Positions 7,142 to 15,774 of a stretch of 64,000 bases of DNA are shown piece after piece; within the stretch, counting starts at the first letter, position 1; every line of letters starts with the position of its first letter. The DNA lies in the NCBI RefSeq assembly GCF_000935125.1, contig NZ_JRKI01000062.1:1-64000 (forward strand). The letters run 5' to 3'. A model generated the notes under the pieces. That model was given only the letters and a program-made list of their open reading frames with translations. It did not search any database and was not told where the DNA came from. The DNA comes from Streptomyces natalensis ATCC 27448. Its GTDB lineage: Bacteria; Actinomycetota; Actinomycetes; Streptomycetales; Streptomycetaceae. The position numbers and the translations under genes were made by a program.

Positions 7142-8260
7142 ATGAAGCTTCGCCGTGCCCTGACGACCGCTGCCGCTGCGGCCGTTATCGCCCCCGCCGC
7201 CCTGATGGCGGCCCCCGCCGCGTATGCGACCGGTGCCGACACCGAGTCCAGCGTGAGCGCGGACCCGGCGCCGGCCACCCCCGGTCCGGAGCAGAGCGAC
7301 GACACCTCCACACCGACCGAGACCCCCACCGCCGGCGACGCCACTCAGCCCGCCGGCAACAACGACGGGACCGGGACGGCAACCGGTGACCAGACCGGCA
7401 CCGGCACCGGCACCGGCACCGGCGACGAGGCCGGGGCGACCGCCTCCGCCTCCCCGAGCGGCGACACCAAGCCCAACGGCTCCCCCACGTCCTCCGCCTC
7501 GGCCAAGCCCACCGCATCGGCCGCCCCGTCCGACGGCCCCACGGACGAGCCCGACTGCAAGGTCGACGACAAGGCCGTCAAGGTCACCGTCGTCGACCTG
7601 CCCTCCAAGCTCGTCGCGGGCGCCGGCTGGTCCCGTTTCTCGGTGAAGCTGGCCAACACCACCGGCAAGACGCTGAACGAGGTCCTCCCGGTCGTCGCCG
7701 CGGCGCCGGCCGAGAACATCGACCACCCCAAGTCCCTCCTGGACCTGGAGTACCAGGACCCGGACACCGGTAAGTGGACCTCGTTCGACGAGTGGACCGA
7801 CGGCGAGTACTTCCTCGCGTACGAGATGGACCCGCACACCACCACCTCGCTCAAGCTGCGCATCCACGCCGACAAGAGCGCCCAGGCAGGCGCCGGTTTC
7901 GCGCTGGTGACCAGCGACTACTACAACGAGGACGGCTCCTGCGGCTGGGCCCCGGAGCAGTGGTACGACTTCACCGTCCTGGCCGCCGACAGCACGCCGG
8001 GCACGGTCCCGCCGGCCAAGCCCGGCGCGCCCGGCAACCACCCCGGCGCGCAGGGCACCGAGAAGCCGATCAAGCACACCCAGCCCGAGGGCGACATGAA
8101 GAAGGTCCCGGTGACCGGCAACCTCGCCGAGACCGGCTCGTCCTCCATGCTGCCGACCATCGCCCTGGTGGGCGGCGTCGCCCTGGCCGTCGGCGCGGGC
8201 GCCGTCTTCGTCGTCCGGCGCCGTAGGACGGCCGGCATGGACGGCGGCGCGCCCGCGTAG
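7142..8260 (+). CDS. Secreted cell-wall protein with LAETG sortase signal
   Basis: 372 residues. A signal peptide fills about residues 1-27 (MKLRRALTTAAAAAVIAPAAL, cut near AYA-TG). A low-complexity Ser/Thr/Pro/Gly region with GTGTGTGTG repeats spans about 30-135. A globular domain of about 145 residues follows, with one Cys near its start and one in GSCGWAPEQWYDF. The C terminus has LAETG, a hydrophobic span and RRRR, the arrangement recognised by sortases; LAxTG is the sortase E type used in Streptomyces. The ATG has GAGAGG 9 nt upstream. Ligand unknown. The dinucleotide-like GGCACC repeat makes the linker prone to length variation. Confidence 0.85.
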   Translation: MKLRRALTTAAAAAVIAPAALMAAPAAYATGADTESSVSADPAPATPGPEQSDDTSTPTETPTAGDATQPAGNNDGTGTATGDQTGTGTGTGTGDEAGATASASPSGDTKPNGSPTSSASAKPTASAAPSDGPTDEPDCKVDDKAVKVTVVDLPSKLVAGAGWSRFSVKLANTTGKTLNEVLPVVAAAPAENIDHPKSLLDLEYQDPDTGKWTSFDEWTDGEYFLAYEMDPHTTTSLKLRIHADKSAQAGAGFALVTSDYYNEDGSCGWAPEQWYDFTVLAADSTPGTVPPAKPGAPGNHPGAQGTEKPIKHTQPEGDMKKVPVTGNLAETGSSSMLPTIALVGGVALAVGAGAVFVVRRRRTAGMDGGAPA

Positions 8261-8274
8261 CAGCGCATGGCGAA

Positions 8275-8303
8275 GGGCCGCACCCGGCTGGAGGGTGCGG
8301 CCT
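8275..8303. terminator. Bidirectional terminator between convergent genes
   Basis: GGCCGCACCC (8276-8285) and GGGTGCGGCC (8293-8302) form a perfect 10-bp stem with a 7-nt loop between the ends of the wall-protein gene and the GMC oxidoreductase gene. Confidence 0.75.
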
Positions 8304-8313
8304 CGCCCCGGGG

Positions 8314-10218
8314 CTACTTCTTCGGCGGGACCGTAGGTACCGGTACGAACGGCAGGTTCAGGGCGCCGAAGGCATGTGGGGGGACCGTGGGGTGGGTGGG
8401 GGTGACCGGGGGGATGCGTTCGTAGGGGTGGCCGGGGGTGGGGCGGGGGTCGGGGTCGCCGTTGTTGGGCCAGAGGGACATGGCGCGTTCGGCCTGGGCG
8501 GTGATGGTGAGGGACGGGTTGACGCCCAGGTTGGCGGAGACCGCGGCGCCGTCGACGACCGAGATGCCCGGGTGGCCGTAGAGGCGGTGGTACGGGTCGA
8601 TGACGCCGGAGTCGGGTGAATCGCCTATCGGGCAGCCGCCCAGGAAGTGCGCGGTGAGCGGAGTGCCCATCAGTTCGCCGACGTTGGAACCGGCGAAGCC
8701 GTTGATCTCCTCGGCGAGCAGGGTCGCCGCCTGCGTGGCCTCGGGGATCTGGTTCGGGTTCGGCGCGCCGTGGCCCTGGCGGGCGGTGAGCAGGCCCTTG
8801 CCCAGCCCGTTCGGCTTGCGGTACGTCGTCAGGGAGTTGTCGAGCGACTGCATGACCAGGCCGATGATGGTCCGCTCCGACCAGCGGCGGTTGGAGAGCG
8901 AGCGGACGGCCAGCCAGGGGTGGCGGGCCACGTTGGCGAGCCAGCCCACGACGCGGCCCGTCGGCCGGTACGGGACCTGAAGGATCGTCAGGCCGCCCAT
9001 GGAGTTGGATCCCTTGCCGTAGCGGACCGGCTCGATGTGGGTGTTCTCGTTGGGGTGGATCGACGAGGTGATCGCCACGCCCTTGGTGAAGTCGACCTTC
9101 GGCGCGCCGTGCCGTGCGCGGTAGCGGCGGTTGTCGCTCTGCGCGCCCACCAGGGCCTCGGAGTTGGTGCGGGTGAGCGAGCCCAGCCGGCTGGAGACGT
9201 AAGGGAGCAGACCGCTGTCCTTCATGCGGTGGAGCAGGGTCTGGGTGCCGTAGGTCCCGGCCGCGATGACGACGCGGCGGGCGGTGAACGTGCGCCCGGT
9301 GCCCTTCTTCTTGTTGTCGGTCGGCAGGGTGCCGACGGCGAAACCGCCGCGGGAGTCCTCGGTGAGGGTGACGACGGAGGTCATGGGGTGGATGACCGCG
9401 CCCGCCTGCTCGGCGAGGTAGAGGTAGTTCTCGTTGAGGGTGTTCTTGGCGCCGTGGCGGCAGCCCGTCATGCACTCGCCGCATTCGGTGCACGCCGCGC
9501 GGGAGGGGCCCGCGCCGCCGAAGTACGGGTCGGCCACCGTCGCTCCGGGCGCGGCCTTCGCCGCCCCGTCCGCGTCCTGTCCGTCCCCGAAGAACACCCC
9601 GACCGGCGCCATGTGGAAGGTGTCGCCGACGCCCATGGCCTGCGCGGTCGCCTTCAGATGGACGTCGGAGGGCGTCATGGTCGGGTTGAGCCGCACCCCC
9701 AGCATCCGCCGGGCCTGGTCGTAGTACGGCTTCAGCTCCTCCTGCCAGTCGGTGATGTCCTTCCACTGGGGATCGTCGAAGAACGGCTTCGGCGGGACGT
9801 AGAGGGTGTTGGCGTAGTTGAGGGAGCCGCCGCCGACGCCCGCACCGGCCAGGACCATCACATTGCCGAGGAGGTGGATGCGCTGGATGCCGTAGAGGCC
9901 GAGTGCGGGGGCCCAGAGGTAGTTCTTGAGGTCCCAGGAGTTCTTGGGCAGCGTTTCGCGGGTGAAGCGGCGGCCCGCTTCGAGGACGCCCACGCGGTAG
10001 CCCTTTTCGGTCAGGCGGAGCGCGGAGACCGATCCGCCGAAGCCGGATCCGATGACGAGGACGTCGTAGTCGTAGCCGCCGGAGTCGCAGGGGTCGCTGC
10101 CGTGCTCGTCGGCTCCGTAGGCGTGGCTGCCGTGCTCGTCGGCGCCGCGCTCCTCGGCACCGGCGCCGTCCGCTGTGGCCTCCGGGGCCTGGTTCTGGGC
10201 AGAGTTCTCCTGGGGCAC
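8314..10218 (-). CDS. GMC-family FAD oxidoreductase, cholesterol-oxidase-like (ChoD type)
   Basis: 634 residues from a GTG with GGGAGGG about 4 nt upstream. A 45-residue acidic Gly/His-rich N-terminal tail precedes the FAD-binding motif DVLVIGSGFGGSVSALRL. GMC-specific segments follow: GAGVGGGSLNYANTLYVPP, IAAGTYGTQTLL and, near the C terminus, VVDGAAVSANLGVNPSLTI. A Cys cluster CTECGECMTGCRHGAKNT near residues 240-257 resembles an iron-sulfur ligand set and is seen in ChoD-like members. The substrate may be a sterol or another hydroxylated hydrophobic compound. In mycobacteria choD also lies close to guaB/guaA genes, and guaA is 3 kb away here. The aldehyde dehydrogenase gene is 79 bp upstream on the same strand. 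Confidence 0.85.
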   Translation of the reverse strand: MPQENSAQNQAPEATADGAGAEERGADEHGSHAYGADEHGSDPCDSGGYDYDVLVIGSGFGGSVSALRLTEKGYRVGVLEAGRRFTRETLPKNSWDLKNYLWAPALGLYGIQRIHLLGNVMVLAGAGVGGGSLNYANTLYVPPKPFFDDPQWKDITDWQEELKPYYDQARRMLGVRLNPTMTPSDVHLKATAQAMGVGDTFHMAPVGVFFGDGQDADGAAKAAPGATVADPYFGGAGPSRAACTECGECMTGCRHGAKNTLNENYLYLAEQAGAVIHPMTSVVTLTEDSRGGFAVGTLPTDNKKKGTGRTFTARRVVIAAGTYGTQTLLHRMKDSGLLPYVSSRLGSLTRTNSEALVGAQSDNRRYRARHGAPKVDFTKGVAITSSIHPNENTHIEPVRYGKGSNSMGGLTILQVPYRPTGRVVGWLANVARHPWLAVRSLSNRRWSERTIIGLVMQSLDNSLTTYRKPNGLGKGLLTARQGHGAPNPNQIPEATQAATLLAEEINGFAGSNVGELMGTPLTAHFLGGCPIGDSPDSGVIDPYHRLYGHPGISVVDGAAVSANLGVNPSLTITAQAERAMSLWPNNGDPDPRPTPGHPYERIPPVTPTHPTVPPHAFGALNLPFVPVPTVPPKK

Positions 10219-10297
10219 TGGCCCTCCCTGGTGATATTTCTGATATATCCGGGTTGCCGGAGGCGGATGGTCGGGGGGCTGCTTGTCGGGGGCGGAT

Positions 10298-11935
10298 CTA
10301 CCGGAGCCGGAACGCCTTCATCGCGCGCAGGCTGCGGGTCATGAACTGCGCGTACTTCTCGTCCGTCATCCCGAAGGACGGCGCGAGCGGCATGATCCGC
10401 TGGTGGGCGACGGTCTGGGCCTCCGTGTACTTGAGGATGCCCTCGGAGCCGTGGCGGCGGCCGAGTCCGGAGTCGCCCATGCCGCCCATCGGGGACTGCA
10501 CGCTGCCGTAGCCCGCGGCGTAGGACTCGTTGACGTTGACCGTGCCGGTGCGCAGTCGCGCGGCGACCGCCCGGCCGCGGCGTCCGTCCTTGGTCCAGAC
10601 GCTGGAATTGAGGCCGTAGGGCGTGGCGTTGGCGAGCGCGATCACCTCGTCCTCGTCGCGGAAGCGGTAGATCGAGACGACCGGGCCAAAGGTCTCCTCG
10701 CTGCACACGGCCATGGGGGCGGCGACGCCGTCCAGGATGGTGGGCTCGTAGAAGAGAGGGCCGATATCGGGGCGGGGGCGGCCGCCCGCGACGAGCGTGG
10801 CGCCCTTGGCGACGGCCTCCTCGACATGGCGGGTGACGGTCTCCAGCTGCCGCTCGCCCACCAGGGAGCCCATGTCCGCCCCGTAGGCGAGGGCGTTGCC
10901 CAGGCGCATGGCCTTCGTACGGGCGGCGAAGCGCTGGACGAAGTCGTCGGCGACGGACTCGTGGACGTACAGCCGCTCGATCGAGATGCACAGCTGGCCC
11001 GCGGAGGAGAAGCAGCCGCGGACGGCGCCGGAGGCGGCCTTCTCCACATCGGCGTCGTGCAGCACCAACATGGCGTTCTTGCCGCCCAGTTCGAGGGAGC
11101 AGCCCACCAGACGGGCCGCGGCGCCCTGGGCGACCTCGCGGCCGGTGCGGGTCGAGCCGGTGAACGAGACGTAGTCGGCGTGCTGCACGACCTCGGGGCC
11201 GACGACCGGGCCGTCGCCGAGGACGACCTGCCACACCTCCGGCGGCAGTCCGGCCTCGATGAGCTGCTCGCGCGCCCACAGCGCGGTCAGCGCGGTCTCC
11301 GTGTCGGGCTTCATGACGACGGCGTTGCCCGCGACAAAGGCCGGGAGGGCGTCGCCGACGGAGAGCTCGAAGGGGTAGTTCCAGGGCGCGATCTGGCCCA
11401 CCACGCCCCGGGGCTGGCGCAGTTCGGTGACCTTGGTGAGGGTCGGTACGACGCCGGTGTGGCCCTTGGGACGGAGGTAGGCGGGGGCCTTGCGGCCGTA
11501 GTGGCGGGCGGCGACGGCGACCGCCTGGACCTCTTCATGGGCGTGCAGCCGGGCCTTGCCGGTCTCCAGCTGGATCAGGTCGAGGACCTCGGCCTGACGC
11601 TGGAGGACCAGGTCGTGAAAGCGGAGAAGGACGGCGGCGCGCTTGCGCACGGGGACGCGCGCCCAGCTCTCCTGGGCGGCGCGGGCCCGCTCGAAGGCGG
11701 TGGCGACGTCCTCGGGGGTGGACTCGGGCAGGTCCGCGAGCTTCTCGCCGGTGAAGGGCGTGTGGTTGGCGGTCTTGCCGGTGCCGACCACGCCGCGGGT
11801 CAGCCGGGCGACCACCTCGGGGGTGACCACGTCGGCGGCGGTACGGGTACCGGGGGCGGCGGGCGCCACGGGGTTCCCGGCGGGGCTTGCGGGGCTTTCC
11901 TGGGCGCTGTCCTTGGTGCCTTGCGAGTCCGTCAT
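10298..11935 (-). CDS. gabD2: NAD(P)-dependent succinate-semialdehyde dehydrogenase
   Basis: 545 residues, with about 50 extra low-complexity residues at the N terminus. The aldehyde dehydrogenase motifs are complete: APWNYPF, the NAD-binding FTGSTRTG, ELGGKNAMLV with the general-base Glu, and the nucleophile in GQLCIS. The best match from memory is the GabD2-type succinate-semialdehyde dehydrogenase of actinobacteria. It acts in the GABA shunt or the variant TCA route, oxidising succinic semialdehyde to succinate. The GMC oxidase gene follows in the same direction and could be co-transcribed, which might pair alcohol oxidation with aldehyde oxidation. The start ATG has only a weak ribosome site. 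Confidence 0.88.
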   Translation of the reverse strand: MTDSQGTKDSAQESPASPAGNPVAPAAPGTRTAADVVTPEVVARLTRGVVGTGKTANHTPFTGEKLADLPESTPEDVATAFERARAAQESWARVPVRKRAAVLLRFHDLVLQRQAEVLDLIQLETGKARLHAHEEVQAVAVAARHYGRKAPAYLRPKGHTGVVPTLTKVTELRQPRGVVGQIAPWNYPFELSVGDALPAFVAGNAVVMKPDTETALTALWAREQLIEAGLPPEVWQVVLGDGPVVGPEVVQHADYVSFTGSTRTGREVAQGAAARLVGCSLELGGKNAMLVLHDADVEKAASGAVRGCFSSAGQLCISIERLYVHESVADDFVQRFAARTKAMRLGNALAYGADMGSLVGERQLETVTRHVEEAVAKGATLVAGGRPRPDIGPLFYEPTILDGVAAPMAVCSEETFGPVVSIYRFRDEDEVIALANATPYGLNSSVWTKDGRRGRAVAARLRTGTVNVNESYAAGYGSVQSPMGGMGDSGLGRRHGSEGILKYTEAQTVAHQRIMPLAPSFGMTDEKYAQFMTRSLRAMKAFRLR

Positions 11936-12109
11936 GCGGGGGAGCGTATTCCTCCCCGGGCGCTTTGTGTACCCGGGAGTAATAGGTTTTCACGCCGCGC
12001 CCACAAACGTGCCAGTGATTGCTGGCCGTAAAGGTTCTGGTCAGCGGGTATGCGCGGGGGCCGGGTGCGGGAGCTGGATACGGATCTCCATTCGGCGGCC
12101 AGGGCTGCC

Positions 12110-14245
12110 CTAGGAGCCGGTGAGCCGGAACGCGTTCACGGCGGTGTCGAAGTGGCGTTTGGCCTCCGCGCGGGAGCCTACGGGCGCGGAGATCCATACG
12201 TCGATCATCTTGCCGCTCTCCGTCCAGCTCAGGTCGTAGGTGTAGCGCGAACCGCCGTCCTGGGTGCTACCGCTCCAGACGAACGTCCAGAGCCCGGCCT
12301 GGAGCCCGTTGTGCGTGGTCTCGGTGACCTGGCCCTGGCGGTAACCGGCGTAGTTGCGGGGGCCGTGCGCGTCCGCCGTGTGCATCGCGCCGATCGGGCC
12401 CTCGGGCACCGGCTTCTGTAGCTGGACGCCGATCCGGAAGCGCTTGCCCTGGGAGTAGTAGTAGACGCGGTCTTTCTCGTAGGAGCGGGTGAAGCCGTCC
12501 GGTACGGCCATGGAGAAACCGGCCGGATCGTGGACGAGGACGTAACCGGTGGGAATTTTGGGGGTGTTGGAGCCGGAGGGCCTGGAGGTGATGGCGACGG
12601 TCGCACCCGGTTTCGGCGTACCGCTCGCGGGCGTGCCGGACTCCGCACCCGCCTCCGCACGGGACGGGGAGTGCCCGCCGTGCCGGGACGCGACGGGGGC
12701 GCCCTTGCCCTGGGCGCCCTGGGCGCCGGGATCGCCGTTCCCGCTCATGAACAGGGCCGTGAGGCCCGCGCCCGACCCGCCGAGGACGACCACCGCGAGC
12801 GCGATGAGCAGGGCGATGGGGGTGCGGGGGTGGCTGCGGGGGTGACCGGGGGCGGCTCCTGCGGGCGTATGGGGGGCGTGGGCGGGGCCGTATCCGGTGC
12901 CGTAGGCGGGGTCGTAGCCGGTGGGGGCGACGGGGGTGCGGCCGGGGGTACGGGCCTGGGGCGGGCGGCCTGCGGCGGGCGGGGGTGCGGGGAGCGGGGC
13001 CCCGGGCAGCGGGGTGCCGGTGGGCGGGGGCGGTTCGTTGCCCGGCGGGGGCGGCGTGTTGGCTGCCGACAGCGGTGTGCCGGCTGGCGAGGGCGGCCCC
13101 TCACTCGACGGGTGCTCGCCTGGGAGGCCGGTACCGGGGAGGACGCCCCCGGGGAGGACGCCACCGTGCGGCTCCCCGCCGTGGATCTCCCCGCCGTGAA
13201 CATCATCGTGCCCGTCGGCGAACGGATCGCCCGCACCGGAGAACGGATCGGGGCCGTCCGAGGGGCCGTCCGAGAACGGATCGGGCGCGCCGATGCCGGG
13301 CCGCCGGGGGGCCACGCCCGCCGCGGCCGGCTCGTCGAAGCCCGCGGACCGGCCGTCGAAGCCCGCGGACCGGCCGCGCCCCCAGTGGCCCCGAGCGCCG
13401 CGCTGCGGGATGCGCCCGGTCCGTAGATAGCCGCGCAGCAGCCGTTCGGCCTCCGCGATGTCCATCCGGCGCTCCGGGTCCCGCTCCAGCAGCCCCTCGA
13501 CGACGGCGAGCAGCGGCCGGGCCGCCTCCGGGATCTCGATCTCGTCGTACACGACGGCGTGCAGCACCCCGCCGATCGAATCGCGGCGGAACGGCGATTC
13601 CCCGCTGAGCGTGGCGCACAGCAGCACCCCGAGCGACCACAGGTCGGCCTCGGGGCCGGTGCCGCGCCCGGCCATCCGCTCCGGCGCGGTGTATTCGGGC
13701 GAGCCGACGAACCCGCCGGCCTCGGTGAGCGTCGTCGCGCCCGGAACCTGGGCGATGCCGAAGTCGGTCAGCACCACCCGGTTCGTCGCGGACTCGATCA
13801 GCACATTGGCCGGTTTGATGTCGCGGTGCAGCACCCCGCGGGCGTGCGCCGCCCGCAGCGCGCCCAGCAGCGCGAGCCCGATCCGGGCCGCCTCGCGCGG
13901 GGCGAGCGGGCCGCCGGTGTAGAGCCGGTCGGCCAGCGACGGGCCGTCCACCAGCTCCATCACGATCCACGGCCGGCCGTCCTGCTCGACCACGTCATGC
14001 ACCACGATCACCTGCGGATGCTTGACCTGGGCGACGGTCCGGGCCTCGCGCATCGCCCGATCCCGCTGCACGCGCGCCTCGGACTCGACCGTCGTTTCGT
14101 CCAAGTGCAGTTCTTTTACCGCGATATGACGGCCCAACAGTTCGTCCGTGGCCCGCCAGACCGTTCCCATTCCGCCACGGCCCAGACGTAGTTCCAAGCG
14201 GTAGCGCCCGCCCACCAGCCGGCCCTCGCCCCCGAAGATCCCCAT
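12110..14245 (-). CDS. Transmembrane Ser/Thr protein kinase (Hanks type)
   Basis: 711 residues. The kinase domain covers about residues 10-270, with the glycine loop LGRGGMGTVW, the catalytic lysine in IAVKEL, HRDIKPANV and DFGIAQ, and an SPEYTAPE activation-segment end. A long Pro/Gly linker of about 200 residues follows. One membrane span (ALLIALAVVVLGGSGAGL) precedes a roughly 200-residue extracytoplasmic domain that is not PASTA. That domain starts near GYVLVHDPAGFSMAVPDGF and resembles sensor domains of other Streptomyces kinases. I chose ATG 14245 because the MGIFGGEGRLVGGRYRL start is standard; longer reading to 14392 adds unconserved sequence. No obvious Shine-Dalgarno site. Confidence 0.92.
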   Translation of the reverse strand: MGIFGGEGRLVGGRYRLELRLGRGGMGTVWRATDELLGRHIAVKELHLDETTVESEARVQRDRAMREARTVAQVKHPQVIVVHDVVEQDGRPWIVMELVDGPSLADRLYTGGPLAPREAARIGLALLGALRAAHARGVLHRDIKPANVLIESATNRVVLTDFGIAQVPGATTLTEAGGFVGSPEYTAPERMAGRGTGPEADLWSLGVLLCATLSGESPFRRDSIGGVLHAVVYDEIEIPEAARPLLAVVEGLLERDPERRMDIAEAERLLRGYLRTGRIPQRGARGHWGRGRSAGFDGRSAGFDEPAAAGVAPRRPGIGAPDPFSDGPSDGPDPFSGAGDPFADGHDDVHGGEIHGGEPHGGVLPGGVLPGTGLPGEHPSSEGPPSPAGTPLSAANTPPPPGNEPPPPTGTPLPGAPLPAPPPAAGRPPQARTPGRTPVAPTGYDPAYGTGYGPAHAPHTPAGAAPGHPRSHPRTPIALLIALAVVVLGGSGAGLTALFMSGNGDPGAQGAQGKGAPVASRHGGHSPSRAEAGAESGTPASGTPKPGATVAITSRPSGSNTPKIPTGYVLVHDPAGFSMAVPDGFTRSYEKDRVYYYSQGKRFRIGVQLQKPVPEGPIGAMHTADAHGPRNYAGYRQGQVTETTHNGLQAGLWTFVWSGSTQDGGSRYTYDLSWTESGKMIDVWISAPVGSRAEAKRHFDTAVNAFRLTGS

Positions 14246-14578
14246 GGGGCCATCTTGCCGCACCACGCCCGGCCCGTAGGGGGCAGTCCCCCTTCCCCCG
14301 CGGCCAGTTGAGCGCACGCCCCCTCTGACCTGGGTGCCCCTTGATCCACAGGAATCCTGTGGTGCACCGCCCCCTGGGGGCAGTTGTGGCAAGCCTCGTG
14401 TCCGTCATATGCACACTGCCGGATTCCGGCTCCCGGTCCTCCGCCCGTCTCACGACACACGGGAGGGAACCTCCCCCGCCCCTCGTGCCGTCCTTGACAC
14501 AGTGAGGCCAATGAGGCCGTCGTACGGGAGCGGCGGCCGGGGCATACGGCGGCCGGTACGGCGGAACGGGGGTCGGCC
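14246..14578. promoter_or_regulatory. Divergent promoter region with a 17-bp perfect palindrome
   Basis: This region between the kinase and a divergent membrane protein contains CCACAGGA-A-TCCTGTGG at 14346-14362, an odd-centred perfect palindrome. It lies about 100 bp upstream of the kinase start and is a candidate operator for one or both genes. Nothing else that looks coding is visible. Confidence 0.4.
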
Positions 14579-15715
14579 ATGGTGATGCAGGACGGCGGAA
14601 CGGTGGATGTCCGTCCGGGTTCCGACCCGGGCCGGGCCGCCCCGGAGCACAGCGGTGCCTATCTGGCGAGCGGGCTGTGCCTGGTCCTGTACGGCGCCGC
14701 GCTGCTGGCCTGGACGGTCTACGGACTCGGCCAGGCCGACACCACCGCCTGGGACTTCGTCGAGGGCCTGTTCAATCCGGGCGCTACCCCTGCCCCCCAG
14801 GTGCTCGGCCCGTACGAATGGGCCTTCACCGTCGCGTTCCTGGCCGTCGGCGGCCTCACCCTGGCGCAGCGCCGCACGGCCCGCAGCGCGGCCCTCCTGT
14901 GCGCCTTCCTGCTCCTGGCCGTCTCCCTGCGCGAGGGCGTCGGCCTGTTCAACACCGCCTACCGCGACCAGTACAGCAACGACCCGCTGGGCGGCTGGGC
15001 CCTCGCCACCCGCGGCCTGGGCCTGGTGACCGCGCTGGTCGTCCTGGCCGTGCTGCGTTCCGCCACCGAGCGCCCCGCGGACGCTCCCCCGAGCTCTCAA
15101 CCACTCCCCCACTCCCGGCTTTTCCCCCAGGCTCTCGACTCCGCTCAAGCAGGGGGGACCCCCATGCGCGGGGGGACCCCCATCCGCAAGGAAGACCCCG
15201 ACGCCGTATCCCCCATGTCCGCGCGCCGGCGCCGCCACTCCCGTATCTGCGGCGTCCTGTTCCTGATCACCGCCGCCGTCCGCGTCATCTGGACCGTCCG
15301 CGATCTGAGCTCCCTCAGGATGCCCACCACCCGCTATCTGCGCGGCGCGGTCGACGGCTCCGTCCTCGGCACCCTCGACCTCTCCGCCTCCGCGGAGTTC
15401 ACCACCGTCAGCTCGGTCCTCGTCCTGGTGATCCTCGGCGTGATCGCCCTCCGCGGCCGCCGGGACGTCCGCGGCGCGCTCCTCGTCTTCGCCGCCGTCG
15501 AGCTCTATCTGACCGTACGGACCGTGGTCTTGCTGACCATCACGGACTTCTTCAGCCTCTCCTCCGAGACTACGGAGGGCACGCTGTCGATGGCCACGAC
15601 GGCGTATGCGCTGGCGGCGATGACGTCGGTGGTGGTCCTGGCCACCGGGCGTGGCTACGGGCCGTACGGCGGGGTACGGGGGGCGCTCGGGCCGGGGGTG
15701 CCTTCGTCGGAGTGA
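14579..15715 (+). CDS. Multi-spanning membrane protein of unknown function with an inserted repeat-encoded loop
   Basis: 378 residues. There are about four hydrophobic segments in the first half (near 28-50, 78-96, 100-118, 140-160). About four more lie in the second half (near 222-242, 280-300, 306-325, 345-362). The halves are joined by a hydrophilic loop at about residues 165-215. I do not recognise the family. The loop coding sequence is a copy of a dispersed Streptomyces repeat and encodes GGTPMRGGTPIRK from a duplicated GGGGGGACCCCCAT unit. The frame is preserved. It is divergent from the kinase, which could be functionally linked. ATG 14579 and the nearby ATG 14585 are both possible starts. 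Confidence 0.75.
   Translation: MVMQDGGTVDVRPGSDPGRAAPEHSGAYLASGLCLVLYGAALLAWTVYGLGQADTTAWDFVEGLFNPGATPAPQVLGPYEWAFTVAFLAVGGLTLAQRRTARSAALLCAFLLLAVSLREGVGLFNTAYRDQYSNDPLGGWALATRGLGLVTALVVLAVLRSATERPADAPPSSQPLPHSRLFPQALDSAQAGGTPMRGGTPIRKEDPDAVSPMSARRRRHSRICGVLFLITAAVRVIWTVRDLSSLRMPTTRYLRGAVDGSVLGTLDLSASAEFTTVSSVLVLVILGVIALRGRRDVRGALLVFAAVELYLTVRTVVLLTITDFFSLSSETTEGTLSMATTAYALAAMTSVVVLATGRGYGPYGGVRGALGPGVPSSE
15084..15190. repeat. Streptomyces dispersed GC palindromic repeat inside a coding sequence
   Basis: The segment runs from CTCCCCCGAGCTCTC through TTTTCCCCCAGGCTCTCGAC and TCCGCTCAAGCAGGGGGGAC to two tandem copies of CGGGGGGACCCCCAT. This composition (CCCCCAGGCTCTCGACTCCGCT followed by AGGGGGGACCCCC) is one I recognise as a frequent intergenic repeat of Streptomyces genomes. 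Here it lies in frame within the membrane protein. Confidence 0.6.
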
Positions 15716-15774
15716 GGCGGGGGTGGGGCGAGCGGGCGTAGCGTGGTCGGTACGTCCTTCTCTCTGGAGTGGCC

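Noticed and set aside
7040..9766. 908-codon minus-strand ORF across the wall protein and GMC oxidoreductase
   Set aside because: It is a reverse-frame shadow of two well-supported genes; its composition (Arg, Gly, Ala, Pro) is what GC-rich antisense frames give.
8647..10344. Long plus-strand ORF over the GMC oxidoreductase gene
   Set aside because: Antisense shadow with Val/Gly/Arg bias and no motif.
10283..12031. 582-codon plus ORF antisense to the aldehyde dehydrogenase
   Set aside because: Shadow; the aldehyde dehydrogenase on the other strand has all catalytic motifs.
14341..14351. DnaA-box-like TTGATCCACA near the 17-bp palindrome
   Set aside because: It has an extra base relative to the TTRTCCACA consensus and stands alone; not evidence for an origin.
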